Shown in pieces: positions 1 to 12,862 of a stretch of DNA of 64,000 bases; position 1 is the stretch's first letter, and the number at the start of each line of letters is the position of its first letter. The stretch is from positions 3,968,001 through 4,032,000 of the forward strand of contig NC_026661.2 in the NCBI RefSeq assembly GCF_000004075.3, read 5' to 3'. The notes under the pieces are model-generated. The model did not search any database and had not been told where the DNA came from. It saw only the letters and a list, made by a program, of their open reading frames with translations. Made by a program: the position numbers and the translations under genes. Source of the DNA: Cucumis sativus (lineage: Eukaryota; Streptophyta; Magnoliopsida; Cucurbitales; Cucurbitaceae).

Positions 1-718
1 GACTAATAGGGTGGTTTGTGTTCAAGTTTCTAGAATGTTATTTCCTTCTCGTTCAATATTAATTTATGAATTAGTAATGAAATAAATAAAAAAAACTTAC
101 AATAGTTAGTAACAATCTTATCAATGACATAAGAATTTAATTAGCAAATAAGGATTACAAAACACGTTACTATGAAATCGAGATGTGCGTCTCAACCTCT
201 ATATTCTTTACCTTTTTCTAAACAATTACAAACTTGATCGTGGCCACACGAGTGAGAGTATCTTTATTTTGGGTTTGTTTGATTGTTTTTAAAAAATAGT
301 AAAGTAATAAATTTGGGTACATAAAAGAAAAAGAGATTTTTTGAGGGTTCTATCATGTATGCAAGGAAGATCAGAAAAGTGTTTTGAATTTGAATGAAAA
401 GATAAAGTAGGTAGATGGAAATTAATCCAAATGAAATTAATTTAGGTATGAAGAAACAAGTTGGTTTTAGTTTTGTGTGATTGATTGATTGGGAAAAGGA
501 GTATTCAGAGAAAAAAGCAAAGAAGAGAGAGAGGAAAATCCAGAAAAAGGGTGGAAAATAGAGGACACCTGCGCTTTGGAAGATATCCTTTCCCCAAAAA
601 CCCCTCTGTCTCACTTTTTTTTCCTCCTTTTGTTTGTTATCACTTTCTCTCAATTTCCATTCCCCACTCTCTATTGACCTAAATCAACCCCTTCTCTCAA
701 ATCTCCACATCCCTTTCC
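1..718. other. Upstream region and CT-rich leader of the PHP-domain gene
   Basis: AT-rich sequence with no convincing gene. The last ~100 bases before the ATG at 719 are strongly C/T-rich, as plant 5' leaders often are. The long minus-strand open frame over 264-653 is antisense to this leader, is dominated by Phe/Leu/Ile runs from the A/T-rich composition, and is not accepted as a gene. Confidence 0.6.
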
Positions 719-3700
719 ATGGTGGGTGACGCTCACTTTCCTCAGTCTTCCCCCAATTCCAAGAAATCCAAGCCCAAGAAGAAGAAACGAGGTGGCACCA
801 AGAAGAAGATGACATCCGAACAGATTGCCGCTTTTAAGTATGTCACGGAATGGGCTTATTTGGATCAATCTAATTCTCTTGCCTCCTCTGCTGCTGCCTC
901 TGTTGTGGATGATTTTGGAGTTCAGAAGACTGTTGGCAAAGGTGGGGAGAAGGTGGTCTTTGAGTTGCATTCCCATTCCAAATGCAGTGATGGGTTTCTT
1001 ACCCCTTCTAAGCTTGTTGAGAGAGCTCACGGAAATGGGGTCAGTTTCTTTTCTTTTTTATTTTTCCCCTGTTTTTTTATCGATATATTGTTCTTATTCT
1101 CTTTGTTTATTGTTATTATGCTCTGTTTATGTGAAATAGTCACTATTGAAATTGTTCTTAGATTCTCATCATGTACCTACGTTTGCTTTTAGTTTTTGTT
1201 GGTATCTGCTCTTCTGTTGCTATCCCGTTGTTATGTTGTGTTTTTGGTATTGATTTTGTCTTTCATTGACATGGAGAGTTGGAGGGTGCAAAACCTAACT
1301 AAACAAACCGAAAAGCCTACCTTCAACTACGGTATTGATTTAGTCTTGTATATTGGATTTGCTTATGGAAAAATTGTATATACACACGACATGAGATGGT
1401 TTTATATTATATTCAATGTACAATGCTTTATGTTCTTTTGGTTTTGAAGGAAGTGGCTTGCTTGCAGTTTCATAGATAAGTAGCTCTTGGCATCAGTTGA
1501 GTTGGTCTAATGGTGTAGTTTATTGAAACGTGATGGATGTAGTTATATTTATTCATTAAAATGTGAGATTCAACGTCATTGGTAAAATTGAACATTTCTT
1601 CGTTAACTATAATAGTTGGTTGGTCCAAGCATTACCTTAGTTGCCTTATATTTTGTAGCCATATCTGTCCTTTCTGCCTTTTGTCAATATTTTCCTCAAT
1701 ATGTGATGAAATATAGCTTTAGTTAATTAGAAATATGTACCGACAACAGGTGAAAGTTCTTGCTTTGACAGATCATGACACAATGTCTGGCATCCCTGAA
1801 GCTGTCGAGGCAGCTCGGAGATTTGGTATCAAAATAATTCCAGGTGTTGAAATCAGTACTATATTCTCTAACGGGTGAGTTTAGGTTTATTTATATTCCC
1901 TGTTATAATAATGGATTTTGCAACTTTTTATATTATTTGATGTTCTGCACATTTTACACCCCTTATGATTCCACTCCATTTCTCTTTGTCCCATCAATTC
2001 AATCTCCTTACAAACAGTAATGAAAAATGGTAAATTTGACTGTTTACTGTCAGAGATAATGGTTGTGAATATCATGTTCACTTGTTGATAAATATGAAAC
2101 TTTTTTTTTTTTCGTTTTCATTTCTTCTTATCTTCTGATATCTAGTAACTTATTTGCAGTGGAGACTCAGAATCCGAAGAACCAGTCCACATCCTTGCAT
2201 ACTACAGCAGCTGTGGACCAGCAAAGATTGAGAAGCTGGAAAAATTCTTAGAAAATATAAGGGAGGGGCGTTTTTTGCGAGCAAAGAACATGGTGTCGAA
2301 ACTGAATGAGCTAAAGCTGCCTCTTAAGTGGGATCATGTAGCTAAGATTACTGGTAAAGGAGTTGCTCCTGGGAGACTCCATGTGGCCCGAGCCTTGGTT
2401 GAAGCAGGCTATGTGGAAAATTTAAAACAAGCGTTTTCTCGGTACCTTTTTGATGGTGGACCGGCTTACTCAACGTAAGAATCTGAACTTGCTGTACTTT
2501 ATTTTTTCATGCATTGTTGAACAACATTTGTGATATTACCATTTACCATAATCTTCAGCATAGGCTAATCTTTTCTACTTGACAATCTATGACATTGTAG
2601 CTTGTGTTTGTGATGGCTAATGATTGAACTGTTATGTTCATAAAAGTGAAATAGATTGTTAAAATCGAATTTTGTCCATAATTTTAAGCAAGATTTTTTG
2701 TAAGTGAATGTTTGACATCAATTTTTTTAAATAATTATCTTGTGGATGTTTAAGTCTATCTAGTTGATTTTACTACTTGTATGCCTCTGCTGTTCTTTCT
2801 CATTCATATTTAACTTCTTGGGATGTGGAGTTCACGACATCTTGCCTGATTTTTAGACTGTAACAATGAGGATAGGGTTCATTTTCCAGGGGATCAGAGC
2901 CTTGTGCAGCGGAAGCAATACAATTGATACACGATACAGGTGGTATGGCCGTACTAGCTCATCCATGGGCCTTGAAGAATCCCGTTGCTGTCATTAGAAG
3001 ATTGAAAGACGCAGGTCTTCATGGGCTTGAGGTTTACAGGAGTGATGGAAGATTGGCAGGTACACAGTCTCCTCATTGACAAATTATGATTTGATGTGCA
3101 TTTTCTTTATGTTATAAGCATGTCAATTAGCCACCGTGAAGTGAACACAACGTATCTATCAAATCATGTTTGTCATATAGGTACAGCAACCAAAGTTTAT
3201 CAGAACTGTTTGATAGGCGATAGGGTATTGTAAGTGGCAAAGTGACTTTGCTACCATCATCTACTGAGATTCAGCCCTTTCGTCATTTGATTCGAAAATA
3301 ACTTTTTGATAACCATTTTTTTTTTAGTTTTTTTAGCTTTTAGATTTTAGAATATTAAGCTAAGAATATCTACTTCTTATTTGTTTATTTTTTTCACTTT
3401 TAGGAGCAATTTAAAAATACTTTTAAGTTAAAGAGTTTTGTGTTTTGTCTGTGATTTTAGAAAGGATATTAATAAGTAGATTAGAAATAAAGAAACATGA
3501 AAATCAGTAAGCATCATTTTAAGAATAAAATTTCAAAACCAAGAAACATCCCCTAAACTATTGTTCCTATTTTTTAACATTGGAGTCCCTGCAATGCAAT
3601 AAATATGGAGCTTATAGAAACTCTTTTTCATTCAATAGCTTTGCTGAAAACTAAAGGCCCTTAGAGTATCTTCTCATAATTTGAACATAAGAACCTCTGA

Positions 3701-4228
3701 ACATCTTTCCTTTTGTAAACAGTTTCCCCGGTACATATCATGTTTGTCTTTTAGCTGTATGTATCGATTTTAAAATGTCTCGACTTAAACAACTGACATC
3801 AGTTCCATATGTTTGTTGATTTGACAGCATACAGTGACCTAGCGGACAATTATGGGCTTCTTAAACTCGGAGGATCAGATTTTCATGGAAGAGGTGGACA
3901 TAGTGAATCTGAAGTTGGAAGTGTAAACCTTCCTGTTCTTGCTATGCATGATTTCCTCAAGGCCGCTCGGCCAGTTTGGTGTAGTGCCATTCGAGATATT
4001 CTTGAGAGTTACGTCGAAGAGCCTTCGGAATCAAATCTAGCAAAGATCACTAGATTTGGAAGGACCCGGGTTTTGAAGGGTGGCTCCTCACCAGGCAGCG
4101 GAAATGACTTAATTGAACGTTGTTTAACTTTGTGGCTGACAAATGAAGAAAAGCAAAATGATGAGTTTGAGGCCATCAGATTAAAACTCTCCCATATTTC
4201 AATTAATCAAGAAGTTCAAGTGCCTTAA
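719..4228 (+). CDS. PHP-domain metal-dependent phosphoesterase (RNase AM/YciV-like), 443 aa, five exons
   Basis: Exons 719-1039, 1750-1874, 2160-2474, 2890-3059 and 3828-4228 join in frame (1332 nt). Residues 1-35 are a Lys-rich basic tail that could be a targeting or nuclear signal. The PHP metal-ligand motifs are all present: HSHSKCSDG (H84, H86, D91), TDHDTMSG (D115-D117), GVEIS (E141), H159 in HILAYY, AHPW (H278) and SDFHG (D328, H330). A middle segment (GRLHVARALVEAGYV, then FDGGPAY) matches the insert seen in bacterial YciV/RnaAM enzymes, which are 5'-3' exonucleases or nucleotide phosphatases. Homologous plant proteins (for example Arabidopsis At2g13840) are annotated as polymerase/histidinol phosphatase-like. 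The exact plant substrate is not known to me. The first in-frame ATG follows a pyrimidine-rich leader and no upstream ATG competes. All catalytic residues are intact, so I expect an active enzyme. Confidence 0.93.
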
Positions 4229-6005
4229 GACTGAATTACTCCAACCAAGTTTGTCAATACTTGCTCGTCGTGCTACTAACATAGTCGACATACCGATCAG
4301 ATTCATTCAGGTTTTTGTACTTCTCATTGTTACTCTTTTTCTTTACTGTTAGGGAAGGGTGGGTTTCAGTAAATGATTCGCTGAGGTACAACAAAAGGCT
4401 TTCATTGTCTTAAAAGTTATACTTTTTGGTCAAATCAATAATACTTCATTCAATCTTTTTCAGGTTTTTCTCTTTGTTTTATAGGTTCTAGCAATATTTA
4501 TTGATCACATGCGTAATGACTTGTACTGGATCATTTCTTTTTTTGTTTTGTTCTTTTGGATGAGCTGAAAAACATACAAGAGTAAGAGATTTGATTTTCT
4601 ATCCTCTTAGTTGAGAATATATGTCTTGACTAGTTAAGTTATGTTCAAGTTGGAACATTGATGTTGTTGTAAGGTTGAGAATGAAGGGTGACACATGGGA
4701 AGGTTGTAGTGTTTTGGCTTTTGAATTTCCTAGTTCGTTCTATAACTTTCAGTGAGTTGTTTCTGTTTCAAATGTCTGATTCACCATTATAATTACCTAC
4801 CTCTCATTTACATACCACTTATTCTCTAATAAACAATTTGTTTATGGTTAAGTTTCTTTTGGGCAAGTGAGAGGGTGAGCTCCATTGTTAAAGTCCCAAA
4901 ATCAGCACTTAAGGGAACTACTCAGTTTACTTTTTCTATATATAGATGAATGAATTTCACTTTTTGAAAGCATGTTTACAGCTCCTTAATTAGTCAATTC
5001 ACCAAAATGACAGATATGTTGAATAGGCATTTGGGCCACCCTCACCTATGCAAATCAAAATGTGAGCCTTCACAGGTAGGAAGTCATAACTTACTTAGAA
5101 TTAAGATCCAGTCATATATGGTTGTTTTTCGAAATATCAAAGGTTTTCTTTTCTGTGCATATGATCTTTTTAGTAGCCCACAACTGAGAAATGAAGGAAA
5201 GATGGTTTTATGCTTGCATTAGAAGTTCTGAATTTGTATATAGTTGTATATATTGGATCAATAACATTTTTATTTGGGGTTCTATAGTAATTTCATAAAG
5301 AAAAAAAAGAACAAAATTGATCTCTTCAAATCAACAGATTTATTTTAAATATTTCATGACACAAGTACAACTCTATACAAACTTTTTACATAGGTATTCT
5401 TATCTAGATGTCTTCACACGAACAATTTAAATGTAATTGTTTGTAACAATTACAAGGTATAATGCCACGTTGTGCAACTTAAATTTTGGAAAGACAAAAA
5501 GATATTATAATTTGAAAAATTAAGTGAATCTCAATTGTCATAATTTTGATTGGAATTCTCGAAAAATATTAAGTTTGTGAAAAATGAACAATTTTATAAA
5601 TAATAATGAAGTAATATAACAAATCTATCACTCAATTAATTTTTTATTGATTAATCGTGATAGACTAATATTTGCAACCTAGTTCAACCAACCCATTTTC
5701 AAAATATCACGTGGATGAAAAATCTTTCGAAAGTCTTTCATTTGCCTATCATTATATACATTACTTATCTATGAATTTATTGATTAATCGTGATAGACTA
5801 ATATTTGCAACCTAGTTTGTTATATGTTATATTTATGATTTGTTATATACTAAATTAGATTAATTTGAATTTAATATTTATATTTGTAAATATTTTTTGT
5901 TTTAAAAAAAGAAAGTTTGAAATTTTAGATTTGGGCCAAGATGGATACATTGGGGCGGGCTTTCGGGTCTGTATCGGTCAAAAGTTAGAAATCATCTACC
6001 CATCC
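4229..6005. other. Intergenic region between PHP gene and zinc-ribbon gene
   Basis: The first few hundred bases are probably the 3' UTR of the PHP gene. The rest is AT-rich and holds only short open frames without recognisable domains. A 42-bp direct repeat lies near its right end (listed separately). The last ~100 bases form the leader of the next gene. Confidence 0.6.
5643..5817. repeat. 42-bp direct repeat, two identical copies 133 bp apart
   Basis: Copies at 5643-5684 and 5776-5817 are identical by eye and both contain ttgattaatcgtgatagact. The bases beyond each end differ. The 91-bp spacer is AT-rich. Perfect identity in such fast-evolving DNA suggests a recent local duplication. Confidence 0.85.
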
Positions 6006-6056
6006 ATGGCCTCAAAATGGAACCACTCCGATCTCCATCAACTGAATCCGCCATGA
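6006..6056 (+). promoter_or_regulatory. Overlapping upstream ORF (16 codons) ending in an ATGA stop-start
   Basis: An ATG at 6006, in good context (ccATGG), opens a 16-codon frame that overlaps the main ORF start at 6017 out of frame. Its TGA (6054-6056) overlaps an in-frame ATG of the main ORF at 6053 (Met13) as ATGA. If the transcript starts upstream of 6006, scanning ribosomes would meet this frame first. Reinitiation at Met13 would then be possible, giving a product 12 residues shorter. Use of the frame is inferred. Confidence 0.45.
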
Positions 6057-9000
6057 GTCTGTCACTTCTCCAAGGCTATTCTTCAGCCGAAGAAGAAGCT
6101 CAACACAACTCTGTCTTCAACCACACCTCTTCCGACGATGACGACGAAGATCTTGCCTCCGCCCCCGCCGCCGCCGCCTCTACTGTTACTGTCAATCTTT
6201 CCATTCGTGACAAGTCACTTTTCGAACTTCCGCAGCCCTCCTCTCAGCCCGGCCTACCTTCTGCTTTCGACGCTTTTTCCGAAGTACGCCTCTTTGGCTG
6301 ATCTCCTTTTATTTTGTTCATTCGGATTACTGTTCTTTTCCTGATTTTCTTTTCTGTGGGCTACCGGAGGTTTCAGGACCGCCCGAGTTTCTGAATAATT
6401 CGGTTGAGGAGTATGCTGCACCGAGAGATGCCGATCAGCCGCGAGGGGGCCATGGGCATGGGGGCCGTAGGAATCGTAAGGAGAAGAAAGATTTGCCTAC
6501 TGGTATGGGCTCGGTTTCTGATTTGGTATTAATTTTTTATGTCATGAGTTTCTCTAGGCTGCTTGGAAGTTGAAGGGAAACAAAATTATTTCTGAGTTGC
6601 CCTTGCATTTGGTTAACCAGAATATTGGGTCATTTAAGGAATCTAAAAGTTTAATGCTTTAAATTGAAAATAGAACAAATTTCATACCTAAAGGCCTTGC
6701 AACTTAGATGTCACCTCTTTTCGTTTCGTAATAGAGGACTCATTAGTGCAAATTAGCTACATGTTACATGATAATCAATGTTGGCTCTAAGTATTGGGTG
6801 TGGCCCCATGGTTCCTTGGGCTTCTTTAGTTGTAGATTCATCAACTTAATTCCCAAAAGTGTCATAATTTGGAAGGACAACTACACCGAAAAGGACATTA
6901 TCTTCATTTGGAAATTTCTTCTAGTGAACATTGACGAGGCATGCCTCAAATAAGATACGCTGGTTTTACATATTTGAAAATTCAGTAGTTTCCCTTCAAA
7001 GTTTGGGTGAATGTTTTTAAATAAGTCTGGAGTATTTATTTATTTATGTAAATGTACGTTGAGCCATATAACTATAATGTACCTGATTCTTACTCGTGCA
7101 CGTCCCTTTTGTCTAGCTGTGTGTGCCCTAGCCTATTGTAACCCAAATAATGATCTAACAATGTTTTACAAGGATAGAACCCTCAGGAGGAATACAAAGA
7201 AATGTTGAAATATTGAACAAGATCTAATATTCAAGTTTGAAGCAACAATTTTCTTTGAAGAGAGCAAGCAAAAAGAGCAAAGATATCCATTTGTAACTTG
7301 CGTCTGTTTAAGGGATAAATATGCCCCTAGAGGTAGGGAACATGGAAATTGATTTAAGAAAATTGTTGGAAAATGAGAGGTCGCAATGTGGTTTGTGTGA
7401 GAGTTAGACTGTTGGGAGTGCAACCAAAAGGCTACCTCCGCTAGAAAAGGGAAAAATCATGGGGAAGAGGCAACATTTTTCTTGGCATGAGATCAAAATC
7501 AAAGCTATGCGGGCTTATGCTCATGTATCATTGTGAAAATGTGAAGAGTTCATTGTCCCTACCAAAAATGCATGGAAAAATTGATAAGTAATGTGCTAAA
7601 AATGCACAATTCAATGAGAATTGGAAAGTTTGCTTGCATTATGACGTCAAAGATGGAAATCAGAAAATGGAGTTGGGTCAAAGGGTCTAGCCAATCAACT
7701 ATATCTTTCTTTACAACGACAGTTGCCTAACATGCAAGGAAAATGTGTTAATTGCATACAAACTGTAGTTGCCTAACTTGCAAGAAACATGTGTTCATTG
7801 CATACAAGCTGCAATCATTGTGAGCAGTGGAGACAACAACGATTGAACTTGCTAGGTCAGTTATTGGGGAATGGCGTTTAACCACAACTTGCCAATGGAT
7901 GGTATAGGCAAGTCCATATAGTTGAAGTAGAAGAGGGGATGTATGGAAGTAATTTGTCAAACAGACCTATATTTTTATATAATGAAGTGATGTATATTTT
8001 TTATTTCTTTGACTAGACTATTCGTTGCTTCACTGCTATATCTCTCCACTAGTGGAAAGAAATTAATGCTGAATCAGTTATGTCATCTCATGCTATGAAA
8101 TATTTTATTCTCTCTAGCTCTCTATATACAGCCACGGGTGGTGGTACCGGCCACAAACAATGGTGGTAAGTGGCAGTGGTTGGTCTTAATGAAATTGAGA
8201 AGATGAAGGAGGTGAGGGAGAAAGAAGATGGAAGAGAGAGGAGAGAAAAACAAATAAAAATACTAAAAATAATGGTTTTATAGTTTAGTAATAAAAAGTA
8301 GAAAAAAATTATCTTTATCATAAAAATAGGTTCTACTTCAGCCTTTCATAGTAATGAATGGATGTGCTACAACTACGACCACAAGGGTAGAATCGTTGAG
8401 TTTGAAAATTCAGGGACCTATACGTAACCTAGGCCAAACTTCAACCAAGTGTAATTTCCTTAAATTCTATATTTTGTCATTATAATAACCCCTTTGAATA
8501 CCTTATACTATGAAGGTGCTGTATTGGAGGCAAAAGCTCAATTAGTAGGGATTCATGAGCGAGTGAGGAGTGATGTTGAAAGTAATCATTCATCGAATTC
8601 ATCCATTTCAAATGCAACACCGGAAAGCAAGCGTGTGGCAACTGCAGCCAATCCAAATGCTGAAGATGCTGCAGAACTACTTAGGTACATTTATTGTATT
8701 TTCAAAACTGTATCCTAGTTGAGTGATATGATTCATTCCTTCACAATCTGCATTTAAATACACACATAGGAAAAAAGAAAGAAAAGGAAAGATGTCACTT
8801 ACCAGGGAGTGAGTTGAGAGGGTTTACTTTTAAGAATTTTGATATTGCAAAGTAAACATTTATTTTCTCCTCTTCTTTAGAATCCTGAGGTAAATCATAG
8901 CTGCTTTGGATGTAACTCTAGACTATATCTATAAATTTATTGTGCAAGTGCTGGCATTTTAAGATAGTATCATGTGATTCCTTTTCCAGAATGTGCTTGC

Positions 9001-9206
9001 ATTGTGGCATTCCAAAGACCTTTTCAAATGCACGAGGGATGTTTTGTCCTCTATGTGGTGATCGTCCTCCCGAGCCGGACAGTGAGTCAAAAAAGAAGGG
9101 ATCTACCGTTAAAGATAAGGAAAAGATAAAGAGAATGAGGGGACAGTCATCTCATGCTACCTGGAAGAGTGAAACAGAGATGCAGCTGAGACAACAGTTT
9201 GATTAG
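6017..9206 (+). CDS. Uncharacterised plant protein with C-terminal CxxC...CxxC zinc ribbon, 261 aa, four exons
   Basis: Exons 6017-6283, 6370-6502, 8516-8684 and 8990-9206 join in frame (786 nt). The acceptor at 6370 was chosen over one a few bases downstream because only it keeps frame (…AFSE-VSGPPEFLNNS…). Features in order: an LLQGYSSAEEE segment near Met13; an Asp/Glu- and Ala-rich stretch; a Gly/His/Arg-rich basic patch (GGHGHGGRRNRKEKK); a Ser-rich linker; and near the C-terminus a zinc ribbon with pairs CLHC and CPLC, 18 residues apart, followed by a Lys/Arg-rich tail. The paired CxxC motifs and basic tails suggest a nuclear nucleic-acid- or protein-binding role, but I do not recognise a named family. 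Translation may start at Met1 or Met13 (see the upstream ORF). Intron 2 is about 2 kb and carries a local tandem duplication. Confidence 0.85.
7721..7812. repeat. 46-bp tandem duplication in intron 2 of the zinc-ribbon gene
   Basis: Two adjacent copies (7721-7766 and 7767-7812) share agttgcctaac and a following attgcataca core, with a few substitutions. This is a simple local duplication with no coding capacity. Confidence 0.8.
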
Positions 9207-10660
9207 AAAATTTCATATTTAATGTCTATGAGCTCTTGGAGACTTGTGATAGATAGTGTACCATGATTATTCATACTAATCTGTGATATTAATTATATAA
9301 GGTTTATGTAGTTGATACTCGGCATTTTGTTTTGGTAAACCAAAATGCTTCCTTGCAAATTAGTGTTGATTCTTCCCTCTTGTTATTCTCTCTCACACAA
9401 AATCCTACTTTATGCTGTAACTTGGGCCATTCAGAACAACATTGAATATCAAACACAGAATCTTCCTCATCATGTAACTCGGTTTACAGGGACGATGTGA
9501 AGATGAGTGTCCTCGGTACCGAACAGAAAAATTAGCAGCAGTATGTGCTTTGCTTGACGAGTTCAATGGATCACACAGTTGAAAATTTCTAATCCTGTGT
9601 AGTGGTTAAAGTTTTGGTGTCAGATATGAGTTGAGCGAGTTTAAGAAGTGCTTGCTTCCAAATTTTGGTGTCAATATTGCTTTTGTGGGGGATGGACTGG
9701 AAAGCTTGCAAGAATGGAATTGCGTATGATGATGAATCAAATCACAGCTGTTAAACTTAGATGGTTACACCACTACATCATAGGAAGATCCTTGGATTGT
9801 TCAAGATCCTTTTTGTGAGCTATTTTTCCTCGGTCGACACCGAATGACGTGTTTAGAGATTTAATTTAAATTTTGTTTTATTATTATTATTTTACATTTA
9901 TGGTGATTCAACTCATGTGGATAGTTTTGTGTGTTTACATGGAGAATTTAGAGAATATGTTTGTTGATTTTAGCAAGGGAAAATGAAAAGTGTTTACTTT
10001 CGGATATTTGGACTTAAGTTCAAATTTTAGTTATCCATTTAAACTTAAATTAAAATTTTAAATTTTGCTATTAGCCTAAATATTTGTAAATTCTTCTATT
10101 TTTAAAAAAATTCCTTTTAATAATTCATTTAATTTTGTTTGTAATATGAGGAGAATAAGATGTGAGAATGAAACAAACATCAAAATAATTTTTAAAAAAA
10201 AACTCAAACCAGGATATTTGTAATTAGTTTTTATTTTCTCATATATTACACAACTTTTTTACTTATATAATGTCAACAAAAGAATTATTCTTAAGATAAT
10301 GAATTATGATTTTTTAAAAGATAATTAGTTTAGAATCTAGATACATTTTTTAAAATAACAAAATAAATTAAAATTTTGGATTATATCAAATTATAGCCCC
10401 ATGAAGGTGATTAATGACGTTTATTGCTAATAGAATTTGAAAAATTTTCATTTTATTTTACAAAGTTTGTTTCACCATTTTTTTATCGATTTAAAAAGGA
10501 AAGAAAAGTAAAAATAAAATCGAAAAGAAAAAAAGTAGCCGTTGATGGTCAGACAAATAATGTTCGCTGTTCACTAATCTCCGTTTAACTTCGGTCCGAA
10601 GAAAACAAACCCTAAACACTTTCTTTACTCTCTTTTTCTCTCCGATCTTCAACCTTAAAG

Positions 10661-11978
10661 GGTGACATTTGGACTTCATGTTTAGAGTTAAATAACTTTT
10701 GTCATTATTTGAAGAATGGATTATTAAATTTTAAAAAGGGTTGAGATAGTGCACTAAGAGTGACATTAGTCTACCAGATTAAGTTCTTATTTTGAGGCAT
10801 GAGGAAAAAAAGTTTGGCTATAGAAATTACATTGGGAAAAGACTCATGGAGAGCTATAGAAGACATAAAAAGAAAAGTTAGAATATGAGAGTTATACATT
10901 GAACTGTGATATTGGAATTCAAGTTTTGGATTAAATTAGTCTTAAATTGTTTAACGAAAGGATTATCAAATTGGATTAGTGTTGAGATGGTGGACTATAA
11001 GAGTGAGATTAGCTAATTGGATTAACATGTTTTATAGGGGATTAGGTGATTTCCCATGGACATAGTTATAGGAAAAGAAAATTGGCTATACAAATATAAT
11101 TGGTAAAAACACACATATGACTGTAAATGACAGAAAAAGGAAATTAAGGATATTCGAGTTATGGATTGAAGTGTGACATTGGACTTCAAATTTTGGAATG
11201 AAGAACTCTCGCCAATGTTTGAAGAAAGGATAAGTGTTAAGATAATACATTAAGAGTAAAATTAGTCAGTTGGATTAAGTTTTTATTTAAGGGATGAAGT
11301 TATTTGCGATGGACATGGATATAGGAAAAAAAGTTTGGCTATACAAGTAACATTCGAAAAGAAGCATGGAGGACTATAGATATGAGAGTTTTGGATTGAA
11401 GCGTGTCTTTGGAATTCAAGTTTTGGATTAGAATACTCAAGCTAATTGTTTGGAGAAAGAACTATCAAATTAGATTGGTGTTGAGATAATGCACTGACAA
11501 TGAGAATAGCCCATTGGATTAAGTTTTTCTCAAGTGTTGTGGTGATTTGTTGTAGACATAGATATAGGAAAAAAAAAGTCTGGTGAAAGACACATATAGG
11601 AATATAGACGACAAAATAAGAAAAACTAGGATATGAGAGTTTTGGATTGAAGTGTGTCATTTTACTTCAAGGTTTTGAAATAATGAACTCTTGTCGTTAT
11701 TTATCTAGATTAAGTTTTTATTTAACGAATTTGATGATTTCCCATGGACATGATTATTGGAAAAAATGGTTGGCTATAGTAATGTAATTGGTAAAAAGAA
11801 CATGAAGAACTATAAACGGCTCAAGTAGAGAAGCAAGGATATTTGAGTTTTGGATTGAATTATGGCATTGAACTTTAACTTTTGGAATGAAGAGCCAATG
11901 TTTGGAGAAAAGATTATCACAATGAATTAAGTGTTAAGATAATGCACTGAGAGTAAGATTAACCAATTATCTAGCCTC
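10661..11978. repeat. Degenerate tandem array of about 240-bp units (five full, one partial)
   Basis: Unit starts, judged by a recurring gtg-ayattgg-a-ttcaa block, fall near 10661, 10906, 11173, 11403, 11654 and 11862, so unit lengths are roughly 245, 267, 230, 251 and 208, with a partial sixth. Shared blocks in each unit include a tatagga-aaa…ttggctata segment, a gttgagataatgcact-like segment and a gagagttttggattgaagtgtg-like end. Units 1, 3, 5 and 6 resemble each other (ggacttcaa…ttttggaatgaagaac type), while units 2 and 4 share a different version (ggaattcaagttttggatta). No open frame runs through it. Confidence 0.85.
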
Positions 11979-12862
11979 AATATAAATATGTCATCAAAGA
12001 TATGATCATGTTCGTGTCGTATAATTCTTAATACCATCAATATTACACATAAGCATTAAACTGACACATACACATTATCATTAAATTGTCATGTAAACAT
12101 AAACATTAAAAGTTCAAGGACCGAACTCGAGGAGTTATCAAGTCTCAAGGAATATGTTTTTTTTTTAAGCTTCATCTCTTGTTTCCTAAAGAAAACTCCA
12201 TTTCTCGCTGAAATGAATGAAATCTCAGGTGAATAGGAGATTCACAAATATCTCATCCGCTGTGGAACTGGAATGGTCAACCTCAAGCTATGATCGGAAC
12301 AAAGATCGGTGTGCAAGGAAACACCACTCCAAATCTCACGCAGTTACGAGGTGATCTAAACTCCACTGATTGTTGCAATGAAGAATTGCTTCGGAATTTG
12401 CAAAATAAGTTTAAAGCTATTGAGCTTTAACACTATGCTGAGTTCTTAATCAATGTTCCAATCCTAAGTCCATGGTTTGTTCTAACATATCATTTTGTTA
12501 TTACCTCAACCACTAAAACATGCCAACCGGAAACAGTTTCTCAAATAAAGGTTTTGCTTAGATCTGCAACAAACCCACCTCTCCTCATTGTTTGTTTTTG
12601 GTTGGAATAATGAAAGATGTTTAAAATATCATTAAAATTCAAGAAATCTTTAAAATATTTGTGACGTTTTAGAAATACCTCGTCTAAATGATTAAAAAAT
12701 CAAAGCCCACAACAGTAATATGGGTGATATAAATCTACCATTGGTATGCACATCAATGATATGTTTCTAATAATGAAACGTAAACATATGAATCAAAAAT
12801 TGCTTTTCATGCCCTTCTCGTTGGTTTGTTCCGTTTTCAAATTTGGCGCCTCACATGTTTGC

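Noticed and set aside
264-653. 129-codon minus-strand open frame
   Set aside because: It is antisense to the PHP gene leader, rich in Phe/Leu/Lys from base composition, and has no recognisable domain.
671-1030. 119-codon minus-strand open frame
   Set aside because: Exactly antisense to exon 1 of the PHP gene, which has clear catalytic motifs on the other strand.
1490-1530. tRNA A-box-like words in intron 1 of the PHP gene
   Set aside because: No B-box at the right distance and no cloverleaf; chance similarity.
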